Below are positions 1 through 5,505 of a stretch of 5,505 nt of DNA, one piece after another. The notes below the pieces were generated by a model. It saw only the letters and a program-made list of their open reading frames with translations, was not told where the DNA came from and searched no databases. Position 1 is the first letter of the stretch, and every line of letters starts with the position of its first letter. The DNA comes from an uncultured Micrococcaceae bacterium (GTDB taxonomy: Bacteria; Actinomycetota; Actinomycetes; Actinomycetales; Micrococcaceae): the NCBI GenBank assembly GCA_937896705.1, contig CALBOC010000241.1, forward strand, positions 1 through 5,505, read 5' to 3'. A program made the translations under genes and the position numbers.

Positions 1-120
1 TTCGTGTCGTCACCGGTGTATGTCGTGATCATACGAACCTGGCTTCAGTATAAGAACGACCTGCATTTTAAACAGGCTCTGATGTGCGCCGCCCGGGCCA
101 ACCGTCCAGATCTGTACTGA
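1..120 (+). CDS. C-terminal end of an unidentified protein (5' end outside window)
   Basis: The first forward frame is open from the left edge to a TGA at 118-120 and encodes 39 residues. It starts with a hydrophobic stretch (VYVVII), continues with a mixed charged and aromatic segment (LQYKNDLHFKQAL), and ends in ARANRPDLY. The other two forward frames hit stops within about 50 bases. About two thirds of its codons (26 of 39) end in G or C, which supports real coding. I do not recognise the family. It runs in the same direction as the ABC transporter genes and ends 74 bases before them, so it may be the preceding gene of the same operon. An alternative is a small independent peptide starting at one of the GTG codons at 4, 16 or 25, but no ribosome binding site can be judged at the window edge. 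Confidence 0.5.
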   Translation, partial: FVSSPVYVVIIRTWLQYKNDLHFKQALMCAARANRPDLY

Positions 121-126
121 AGTACA
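113..126. promoter_or_regulatory. Perfect 14-bp dyad, candidate operator upstream of the ABC operon
   Basis: TGTACT-GA-AGTACA is a perfect inverted repeat with 6-bp arms and a 2-base spacer. It overlaps the TGA of the upstream frame and lies about 70 bases before the ATPase start. The arms are too short and too AT-rich for a terminator, and no T-run follows. A dimeric regulator site is the best reading, and the NarL-family regulator encoded at 4344-5009 is one candidate ligand, by inference only. No convincing -35/-10 pair follows: CATAAG (156-161) and GATAAA (163-168) are weak -10-like hexamers without a good -35, which could fit an activator-dependent promoter or the absence of any promoter. 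Confidence 0.35.
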
Positions 127-194
127 ACGCCGAACCGCCTCACCCTTCGTAATGTCATAAGTGATAAAACCCGGCAACAGCTTCAGGAGGCGAG

Positions 195-1175
195 ATGTTT
201 GGTCTACAACTGCACGATGTTGGTCGCAGTTTCGGCGAACATCAAGTCCTCCACAGTGTCGATTTAGCCGTTGCCCGTGGCGAAATCGTTGGTTTCATCG
301 GGGGCGATGGTGCCGGCAAAACCACGACTATGCGACTTATTTTGGGGCTGATTGAAGCCTCGAAAGGTACCATCACTTGGGATGGCGAGCCGATTACTGC
401 TCAAGATCGCCGAGCCATCGGGTACATGCCAGAAGAACGCGGCCTCTACCCTCAGATGCCCATCGCCGAACAACTGGTGCATTTTGCGCTACTCGAAGGC
501 CAGACCGTCACCCAAGCCCGGCGCATCGCGGCGGAACTCATCGAAACCCTCGGTCTCACCGGCCGTGAGCGCTGTCGGGTCCAAGACCTGTCGCTGGGCG
601 ACCAACAGCGCGTCCAGCTGGCCGTCTCACTGGTGGGCAACCCGTCCCTGCTGGTGTTGGACGAACCATTTTCCGGCCTGGACCCCTTGGCCGTAGAAAC
701 CATGGCGGCCCTGATTCAACAGCAAGCCGAACGCGGTGTCGGCGTCTTGTTTTCATCCAATCAGCTGGATTTGGTCGAACGGATGTGCGATCGGGTCTGT
801 GTTCTCGACAAGGGTCGAATCGTTGCTAATGGTCGAGTCGATGAGTTGCAAGCTGACTCGTACTCGCGATGGATTCTGAGTTTTACCGAAGACCTTCCAG
901 ATCTACTCATCGCAGAACTTTCGATTATCCCCGGGCTGATCCCCACAGCGGTTGAAGACGACCCGAAATCGGTCATGATCACGCTGTCTGGTCACAATCG
1001 GGAAATTCCCCAAGAGGTCCTGCACCTGGCACTCCGTCACGGTGGACTCAAAGAAATTCAGGGCATCCAACGATCGCTGGCCGAAATCCTTGCTGATCGA
1101 CTGAAAACGGGCCCGGTGCGGAAAGTACTCATCAATGCAGATAATGACCTGGCAGTCTCAGGCGGTATCTCATGA
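195..1175 (+). CDS. ABC transporter ATP-binding protein, NatA-like with DUF4162-type tail
   Basis: This 326-residue cytoplasmic ATPase should power the permease encoded next to it. Visible motifs, in order: P-loop GGDGAGKTT (36-44); GYMPEERGLYP (76-86), the Glu-containing Q-loop form usual in the NatA group; signature LSLGDQQRV (132-140); Walker B LLVLDEP (152-158) with catalytic Glu157; D-loop SGLDP (160-164). The switch position reads SSNQLDLVE (187-195), with Asn189 where His is expected. The P-loop also has Gly37-Asp38 in place of the usual Pro-Asn. Residues from about 220 onward form a C-terminal extension ending in GGLKEIQGIQRSLAEIL, matching the DUF4162-type tail of NatA-like ATPases. 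The start at 195 has AGGAGG at 185-190, four bases upstream. The stop overlaps the permease start as ATGA, which indicates translational coupling. Substrate is unknown; export is inferred from the ABC-2 partner. Confidence 0.93.
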   Translation: MFGLQLHDVGRSFGEHQVLHSVDLAVARGEIVGFIGGDGAGKTTTMRLILGLIEASKGTITWDGEPITAQDRRAIGYMPEERGLYPQMPIAEQLVHFALLEGQTVTQARRIAAELIETLGLTGRERCRVQDLSLGDQQRVQLAVSLVGNPSLLVLDEPFSGLDPLAVETMAALIQQQAERGVGVLFSSNQLDLVERMCDRVCVLDKGRIVANGRVDELQADSYSRWILSFTEDLPDLLIAELSIIPGLIPTAVEDDPKSVMITLSGHNREIPQEVLHLALRHGGLKEIQGIQRSLAEILADRLKTGPVRKVLINADNDLAVSGGIS

Positions 1176-2080
1176 CACAGACTGCGCCCCGTCCTATCGG
1201 ACGCTCCGCAACTCCGCCCACCGACCTCAACGCGATGCGCATCGTGATCCGACGTGAACTGTTGACACGGAGCTCGAACCGCGCCGTTGTGACTGCGACC
1301 CTCGTCCTGTGTGCACTCGCCGGTATTGGCGCCGGTATCGGTGGCTGGTTTTTGGTGGATCGCTTTGGAAGCACCGGCACGCTGGCCTTGGACACCCGAT
1401 TACTGTTTGCCACCACCATGGTGAGCGCACTGCTGGCGGCCCTGGTGTATTCCTCCCAGAGTCTGACCTCAGGAGTGGTCGAGGAAAAGTCTTCCCGGCT
1501 CGTTGAGATCCTCTTGACCAAGATCGGCGTGACCCCCTTGTTGAGCGGCAAACTGATCGGCATTGGACTCGTCACCCTGGGCCAGTTGGTGATGATTGGC
1601 GGGGCAGCGCTGACTGGCTTTACCATCGTCGGAGGCTGGAGCGTTTTAGATCTTGAACTTGGTGCCAACCTGGTGTGGTTCCTGGTGTGGTTCCTGCTGG
1701 GCTTTGTCATGTTTGCGATGCTGAGCATGCTGCTTGCCTCGACCGTGTCTCGTCAAGAAGACCTGGGCGCCGCATCGACGCCCTTGGCAGTCATGCAACT
1801 GGTGCTGTTGGTCGTCGCGCTGTATTTGGTGCCACAGTATCTGGAGAGCACCTGGGTTCAAGTCCTGTCCTTTGTGCCCTTGTTTTCGTCGTACTTCATG
1901 CCCATGAGATTCGCCCTCGACGGGGTGCACACCATGGAAATGGTCATCGCAGCGCTGATCGCTGCCGTCACGGTGCCACTACTGTTCAGCTTCACCACCA
2001 CGATCTATCGAACTCATGCGCTGCGAGCCGGATCGCTGATTGTGATCCGCCAGCCTATCGCCTCAGATGAGACCGCTTAA
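1172..2080 (+). CDS. ABC-2 type permease, compact NatB-like exporter subunit
   Basis: This 302-residue integral membrane protein is the partner of the ATPase before it. By eye there are six hydrophobic segments: about 38-62, 77-97, 128-153, 165-190, 204-221 and 255-278. The cytoplasmic coupling motif GVVEEKSSRLVEILLT (101-116) and the SRQED turn (193-197) between segments 4 and 5 are typical of ABC-2/NatB permeases, as is the PLFSSYFMPMRFA stretch (236-248). The first extracytoplasmic loop is only about 14 residues (63-76), whereas NatB-type proteins of around 400 residues carry a large domain there; this is a compact form. The start overlaps the ATPase stop by four bases, and AGGCGG (1160-1165) is a plausible ribosome binding site. 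A 12-bp tandem duplication lies inside segment 4. The transported substrate cannot be deduced from sequence; peptide or drug-like compounds are typical for the superfamily. Confidence 0.9.
   Translation: MTQTAPRPIGRSATPPTDLNAMRIVIRRELLTRSSNRAVVTATLVLCALAGIGAGIGGWFLVDRFGSTGTLALDTRLLFATTMVSALLAALVYSSQSLTSGVVEEKSSRLVEILLTKIGVTPLLSGKLIGIGLVTLGQLVMIGGAALTGFTIVGGWSVLDLELGANLVWFLVWFLLGFVMFAMLSMLLASTVSRQEDLGAASTPLAVMQLVLLVVALYLVPQYLESTWVQVLSFVPLFSSYFMPMRFALDGVHTMEMVIAALIAAVTVPLLFSFTTTIYRTHALRAGSLIVIRQPIASDETA
1669..1696 (+). repeat. 12-bp tandem duplication inside the permease gene
   Basis: CCTGGTGTGGTT occurs twice head to tail (1669-1680 and 1681-1692), followed by a third partial copy, CCTG. It lies in frame and gives LVWFLVWFLL in the fourth membrane segment (protein residues about 167-176). 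The exact match at every base, including silent positions, suggests a recent or slippage-prone duplication adding four residues, about one helical turn, to the helix. Confidence 0.75.
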
Positions 2081-2121
2081 CCGACAGTCCCTGCTCAACC
2101 CGCTACCGTTTGATCCAGAAA

Positions 2122-2127
2122 TGAGGT
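2122..2127 (+). promoter_or_regulatory. Ribosome binding site that fixes the start of the first M16 gene
   Basis: TGAGGT contains the GAGG core at 2123-2126. It lies five bases before the ATG at 2132 but only two bases before the in-frame GTG at 2129. The spacing favours ATG 2132 as the true start, making the protein 419 residues rather than 420. Confidence 0.6.
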
Positions 2128-2131
2128 CGTG

Positions 2132-3391
2132 ATGCCCACATCAGGTACTCTGACCGGCCACGATATTCGTGGCTTGCACGCCGCTTCCACCACGCTGGCC
2201 AATGGCGCTCGCATCATGGCGCTTCATGCTCCGCAGGCAAAAACGAGCACCGTGGTGTTATCGCTGCGTGCTGGCATGCGTGATGAGCGTCGGCCAGCGC
2301 ACAACGGGATCATGCGTCTGATAGAGCACATAATTTCTCAAGACAGCCAGCCGGTTCAGGGACTGACACGGCAACGTGCGACGGCTCAGGCGGGTTCCGT
2401 GTTGGGTGGTCACACCCACATGGACTACACGGAATTTTGCGAAACCGGCTCTACCCAACATCTTGGGACCGTAGCTGAACGTCTCGTCGATCAGGTGTTC
2501 TCCCCGGTGTTTTGCGCCGAGCAGCTCACCGGACACATCGACGCGCTAGCCATGAAACGGCGTCAACAACTGGCCGCAGCGCCAGGAAAAATTTTGCCCT
2601 GGCCGCACCTGACGGGGGCGTACTGGCATGATCACCCCAACGGTCATGACGGCAGCGGCGACGCCGACCTAATTGACCGGGTCACACCCGAGCTGCTGGC
2701 TTCGATCCATCGCCAGCTGTATCAACCGGCTGGCGCAGTGCTGGTCGCGCTGTCTCCGCTACCGATACCGGACGCCATCCAACAGTTGACCGAAGCATTC
2801 GGCTGTATCGCCCCGGGCGATGCGACAGCCACAGACCAACCGGTGGGCCTACCTCTGTCCCAGCATCTAGACGCAGAGACTGTCGGTGAGGGGTCGGCCA
2901 GCCGACGCCTGGCCGTCACACGGGCTGCCAGGTCGCGCGCCGTGACCCCTCAGGTATTGGGGGATCTATTGGTGGCCGAAATATTAGGGACGCTCGAGGG
3001 TCTGGAAGCAAGTGTTGGATTATTTGGCCCCGGGGACATGACCGATGACGACTTATTTGTGCTCGTTGATGACACGTCCTGCGCCGTAGATCCGGTAGAA
3101 CGTATCCGGGCGGTCCCGACGGCCCAGGACAGTCAAGTGGGGCATGCGATCTGTCGGGCTATGTACCGTGCTGAACAACTGGTGGTGGATGACGCTCGCC
3201 TGGCCCGCACCGTTGCTCGCGATGTGTTGTTGCGGGATATTCCGGAACACAGCGTACAGCTGGTGACTGCCCTGGTTGAACTGCTGGACCGCCCCGCTCT
3301 GGCTCGGCACCTGATGGTAGAGGCGAGTCAACGCTTAACCAGCCAGGCATTTGCTTCCATGACGGTCCGATATGAACCGGAGGGTGCTTAA
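2132..3391 (+). CDS. M16 (insulinase-like) protein with degenerate zinc site, probable pseudo-peptidase
   Basis: This protein of 419 residues has the usual length of a bacterial M16B subunit. Family landmarks are clear: LANGARIMAL near 22-31; LSLRAGMRDE (43-52); GSVLGGHTHMDYTEF (88-102), matching the Gly-Gly segment; a helix ending VDQVFSPVF (119-127); HPNGHDGSGDADLIDRVT (168-185); and YQPAGAVLVAL (197-207). A second, C-terminal-type domain begins near 258 (RRLAVTRAARSR). The catalytic HxxEH motif reads RLIEH (62-66), with Arg62 for the first zinc-binding His. The distal Glu, expected about 76 residues after the second His, aligns with Lys142 in AMKRRQQ. The C-domain LRE..Y substrate-binding pattern is also not evident. 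It is therefore probably non-catalytic. There is no signal peptide, so it should be cytoplasmic. It follows the permease by 51 bases and abuts the second M16 gene as TAATG, which suggests a stoichiometric complex. I am sure of the fold family and less sure of inactivity. Confidence 0.8.
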   Translation: MPTSGTLTGHDIRGLHAASTTLANGARIMALHAPQAKTSTVVLSLRAGMRDERRPAHNGIMRLIEHIISQDSQPVQGLTRQRATAQAGSVLGGHTHMDYTEFCETGSTQHLGTVAERLVDQVFSPVFCAEQLTGHIDALAMKRRQQLAAAPGKILPWPHLTGAYWHDHPNGHDGSGDADLIDRVTPELLASIHRQLYQPAGAVLVALSPLPIPDAIQQLTEAFGCIAPGDATATDQPVGLPLSQHLDAETVGEGSASRRLAVTRAARSRAVTPQVLGDLLVAEILGTLEGLEASVGLFGPGDMTDDDLFVLVDDTSCAVDPVERIRAVPTAQDSQVGHAICRAMYRAEQLVVDDARLARTVARDVLLRDIPEHSVQLVTALVELLDRPALARHLMVEASQRLTSQAFASMTVRYEPEGA

Positions 3392-4347
3392 TGACAGGCT
3401 CTATGCAGCACGCTGTCCGCACCGTGAGCGTCGTTGATACGCGATCTGTTTTTACCACGATTGGGATTGCTTGGCGGACCATCCAGCACACCGGTCAGCG
3501 CAGTCATACAGGCCAGCTTGATCCGGGCAGCTCGCTGCGGTGGGCCATGGAACACGGTGAACTCTCCCCGTCGGAAGCGTGCCCCGTACATAGCGTATGG
3601 ACCTGCGGTGATGGCGCGGAATCTGTGGTGGTGTCTCTACCCGAAGAAAAGGCGCTCGAATGGATTCGGCACGTCCAAGGCGTGTGGCTCGCGTTACCAG
3701 CTGCCCACCCGGTGATCGCTATTGCTGGCTCCGAACACATCGTGCAACAGATTCACCAGGCGGTGGGGCCACCAACATCTTCTACTCCGGCGCCAGCAGT
3801 GCTCCCATGTGCGATGCGCCAAACACAACAACAGGATTTTACATATACTGCACTTCACGGGCCGGATGTGTCGCATCGGGTTGGGCATGCAGCCACCTTG
3901 GTAGCCTTGAGCGCACTCAACGCGGCACCAGCAATGAATTTGCAAACCGAGTTACAGCGCAGCGGGAATCCCGCGCAGGTCAGCCTCAGCCGGACGCTTG
4001 AGGCGGCCACCCCAGCCATCAAATGGACTGTCACTTCGGATGCGAAACGCAGCATGGAGACGCTCCAAACGGTTGCGAGCCTCGCTGATGAGCTAGCGCA
4101 TATCACGACCGCTGATCCCGCAGAAGCCATTGCGGCTGCCCGGGCCAACCTCGTGAGTCCTTGGAATGCGCCGACCAGTCTGGTGCAAGCGATGGCACAA
4201 TACGAAGTCATGGGATGGGGAGGACAGCTAATTGCCAGCCCCGACCGAGCTTTTGACGGGGTCGAAGAACACTTACCGCAGGCCTTTGAAGGACTGCTGC
4301 TGCCGCTGACCAATGTGGTCGATGGTCACCGGTCCGTGCTCGTCTAG
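3391..4347 (+). CDS. Second, strongly diverged M16-like protein (putative partner subunit)
   Basis: This 318-residue protein is about 100 residues shorter than a normal M16B subunit. Resemblance to the family is recognisable but weak. In the first half, VFTTIGIAWRTI (20-31) resembles the leading strand, LRWAMEHG (49-56) sits where HxxEH is expected but has Trp for the first His, and VIAIAGSEHIVQQIHQAVG (108-126) matches the strand-helix of the GD.d...i...fg type. The second half (about 160-300) resembles the M16 C-terminal domain: HAATLVALSALNAAPAMNLQ (166-185), LQRSGNPAQVSLS (188-200) in place of the LRE..glaYsv motif, and a late helix DPAEAIAAARANLVSP. The substrate-binding Arg and Tyr therefore also seem lost. 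GGAGGG at 3379-3384, six bases upstream, supports the start, which shares one base with the previous stop. No signal peptide or membrane segment is seen. It probably forms a heterodimer with the preceding protein. The family call is an inference that a profile or structure search could overturn. Confidence 0.6.
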   Translation: MTGSMQHAVRTVSVVDTRSVFTTIGIAWRTIQHTGQRSHTGQLDPGSSLRWAMEHGELSPSEACPVHSVWTCGDGAESVVVSLPEEKALEWIRHVQGVWLALPAAHPVIAIAGSEHIVQQIHQAVGPPTSSTPAPAVLPCAMRQTQQQDFTYTALHGPDVSHRVGHAATLVALSALNAAPAMNLQTELQRSGNPAQVSLSRTLEAATPAIKWTVTSDAKRSMETLQTVASLADELAHITTADPAEAIAAARANLVSPWNAPTSLVQAMAQYEVMGWGGQLIASPDRAFDGVEEHLPQAFEGLLLPLTNVVDGHRSVLV

Positions 4348-4369
4348 GAACGCGGAGTGAGATCGACCA
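4316..4369. repeat. 8-bp inverted repeat bracketing the convergent gene junction
   Basis: TGGTCGAT (4316-4323) is the exact reverse complement of ATCGACCA (4362-4369). The arms flank the shared stop-codon tetranucleotide CTAG (4344-4347) with a 38-base loop. A shorter hairpin, GACCA-ATG-TGGTC (4308-4320), overlaps the left arm. Neither is followed by a T-run, so a classical intrinsic terminator is not supported. A weak bidirectional transcription-end structure is possible. Confidence 0.3.
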
Positions 4370-5009
4370 GCCCGTGTTGGATGGCCGTGACTAGGATCTG
4401 GACACGGTCGCGCACGCCGAGCTTCTCCATGATTTTTACGAAACGGGCTTTGATCGTGGATTCGGAGACAAAGAGTGCTTGTGCCATTTCCCGGTTGCTC
4501 ATGCCCTGCGAGAGCAGCTGGATGACTTCCAGTTCCTTATCGGTCAACCGATCTGCGAGCTCTGTATCCGGGGTGATCTGGGCCGGTACGGATTCTTCGA
4601 GCCCTTTCACCACGAAACGCGTGACTTCAGGAGATAACACGGATTCACCAGCCAAGACCGCATGAATTGCAGCGACGATCTCGCGTGGCTTGGTGTCTTT
4701 CACGAGGTAGCCTGAGCCCCCGGCGCGTAGCAGGTCAACAACATACCGATCCGTCGAGAAGGTCGTCAGCCCCAGGATTTTAATCTCGGGTTGTGCCGCA
4801 TGAATCTGAGCTGTTGCGCCCACTCCGTCAAGAACCGGCATTTGCATATCCATCAGCACGACATCCGGGTGTAAAGCCGCTGCTTGACGCACTGCGACCT
4901 CGCCGTTATTGGCTTCGCCGACCACCTCAATCGAAGGATCTGCAGAGAGATAGTCCCGTAGAATTTCCCGGATCATCGGTTCGTCATCGACGAGCAGTAG
5001 TCGAATCAT
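4344..5009 (-). CDS. NarL/LuxR-family response regulator
   Basis: This 221-residue DNA-binding response regulator is the output half of the two-component system. The receiver domain (1 to about 118) has the acidic pair Asp8-Asp9, phospho-acceptor Asp54 in VLMDMQMP, conserved Thr82 in LTTF and Lys104 in LVKD. The C-terminal helix-turn-helix runs from about 153 to 213 and shows the LuxR pattern: LTDKELEVIQLLSQGMSNRE (155-174), then VSESTIKARFVKIMEKLGV (181-199). All phosphorylation residues are present, so it should be functional. AAGGAG (complement of 5016-5021) lies six bases before the ATG. The start lies inside the end of the kinase gene, with a 26-base overlap, so the two are translationally coupled. 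It points toward the ABC/M16 operon and ends within that operon's last codon. Control of that operon is plausible by proximity but not shown. Confidence 0.95.
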   Translation of the reverse strand: MIRLLLVDDEPMIREILRDYLSADPSIEVVGEANNGEVAVRQAAALHPDVVLMDMQMPVLDGVGATAQIHAAQPEIKILGLTTFSTDRYVVDLLRAGGSGYLVKDTKPREIVAAIHAVLAGESVLSPEVTRFVVKGLEESVPAQITPDTELADRLTDKELEVIQLLSQGMSNREMAQALFVSESTIKARFVKIMEKLGVRDRVQILVTAIQHGLVDLTPRS

Positions 5010-5505
5010 GTGAGGCTCCTTGGGATATCTCAGTCACTGGTTGTCTATCGAGTGGGATCGTCATGGTTGTTGTCCAAATACCACCTGCTATTCCGGTTGA
5101 CACCTGACCGCCGAAGACTTCACAGCGGGCGCGCATGGATTCCAGACCGGTTTTTGACGAGGAGATAGGTCGGTCTGATGAAATTTCATTGGTGGACCGT
5201 AGGGTCACCTGGTCCTGGTCAATCAGCAATTGGATCTGCACGTCGGTGTCGGGTTTGCCGTGCTTCAAAATATTAGTGCCCAATTCACGGACGGTTCGTC
5301 GCAGCGCTTGTCGCAAACTGGCAGGTACGGAAGCTACCGGCCCTTCAATTTCCAGTGTTGCGTGAAATCCGCCGCGCACGACAGTATCTACTACGTTGCG
5401 CATATCGTGTACTAGCCCGACGGACGTCGTAGTTTCACCTGACAACTCGGGGGCTTCCAACACGGCGTCATAGTAGTCGGTCTGACCATCATCATCTGTT
5501 TTCAG
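4984..5505 (-). CDS. Sensor histidine kinase, C-terminal ATPase domain (5' end outside window)
   Basis: The frame is open from the right edge to a TGA at 4984-4986, giving 173 visible residues. A GTG at 5461-5463 could be mistaken for a start, but the frame continues upstream of it, so the gene is best read as truncated by the window. The visible part is a HATPase_c domain of the DesK/NarL-associated class. The N-box is RELGTNILKHG (73-83 from the window edge, with Glu74, Asn78, His82). GLESMRARCEVFGGQV (120-135) matches the class's GLxGMRERxxxxGG pattern, and IPL closes the domain. The G1-box aspartate is replaced by Asn106 (STNEIS), a variation I associate with actinobacterial members. The phosphorylated His and any sensor or membrane part lie beyond the window. 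It should phosphorylate the regulator whose gene it overlaps by 26 bases. Confidence 0.88.
   Translation of the reverse strand: MKTDDDGQTDYYDAVLEAPELSGETTTSVGLVHDMRNVVDTVVRGGFHATLEIEGPVASVPASLRQALRRTVRELGTNILKHGKPDTDVQIQLLIDQDQVTLRSTNEISSDRPISSSKTGLESMRARCEVFGGQVSTGIAGGIWTTTMTIPLDRQPVTEISQGASHDSTTARR

Noticed and set aside
18..34. Inverted repeat GTATG-N7-CATAC near the left edge.
   Set aside because: The arms are only 5 bp and lie inside the probable upstream coding frame; expected by chance in a window this size.
91..103. A 13-base string GCCCGGGCCAACC shared with 4138-4150 in the second M16 gene, both encoding ARAN.
   Set aside because: The match does not extend beyond 13 bases in DNA or beyond a few residues of protein, so chance and shared codon preference explain it better than duplication.
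45..158. A 37-codon reverse-strand frame (ATG at 156-158) encoding an Arg-rich peptide opposite the upstream gene end, considered as a precursor peptide.
   Set aside because: It has no ribosome binding site, lies antisense to a frame with better coding signs, and has no leader/core or Cys/Ser/Thr pattern typical of peptide precursors.
2081..2131. Gap between permease and first M16 gene examined for a small gene, terminator or promoter.
   Set aside because: No hairpin, no promoter-like hexamer pair and no start codon with a usable frame; only the ribosome binding site of the next gene is visible.
4308..4320. Hairpin GACCA-ATG-TGGTC considered as an intrinsic terminator of the M16 operon.
   Set aside because: The stem is only 5 bp, lies inside the coding sequence, and no T-run follows on either strand.
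5461..5463. GTG considered as the start of a short 159-residue kinase-like protein.
   Set aside because: The frame stays open to the window edge, and a lone ATPase domain without the phosphorylated His region would be incomplete; truncation by the window is simpler.

Overview
The window looks like moderately GC-rich chromosomal DNA from a Gram-positive bacterium, most likely an actinomycete (Actinomycetota). This rests on a G/C preference at third codon positions, a NatA-type ABC ATPase, and a DesK/NarL-style two-component pair. It is an inference from style; nothing in the window fixes the genus. The DNA is densely packed, with no RNA gene, insertion sequence or CRISPR array visible. The only non-coding stretches are about 74 bases (121-194) and about 51 bases (2081-2131).

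Layout. A reading frame entering from the left edge ends at 120 and is probably the C-terminus of a gene I cannot identify. A perfect 14-bp dyad sits on its stop codon. Four genes then run rightward as an apparent operon: an ABC ATPase (195-1175), a compact ABC-2 permease overlapping it by 4 bases (1172-2080), and, after a short gap, two consecutive M16 (insulinase-like) proteins (2132-3391 and 3391-4347) sharing one base. On the opposite strand a response regulator (4344-5009) and the ATPase domain of a sensor kinase (4984 to the right edge) form a second operon. The two operons meet tail to tail, their stop codons sharing a CTAG.

How the parts may work together. The ATPase and permease should form an ABC-2 exporter. 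Both M16-like proteins keep the overall fold pattern but have lost the zinc-binding signature: HxxEH is RLIEH in the first and WAMEH in the second, and the distal glutamate of the first reads as lysine in my alignment. They therefore look like a pair of pseudo-peptidases rather than a working protease. An exporter plus two M16 genes recalls the albC-albD-albE-albF part of the Bacillus subtilosin locus, so handling, export or self-protection involving a ribosomal peptide is a reasonable hypothesis. No precursor peptide or modifying enzyme is visible here. The convergent two-component system is the obvious candidate regulator, possibly acting at the dyad at 113-126.

The most interesting observation is the tandem pair of degenerate M16 proteins tied to an exporter whose ATPase also departs from consensus (Asn in place of the switch His, GGDGAGKT in the P-loop).
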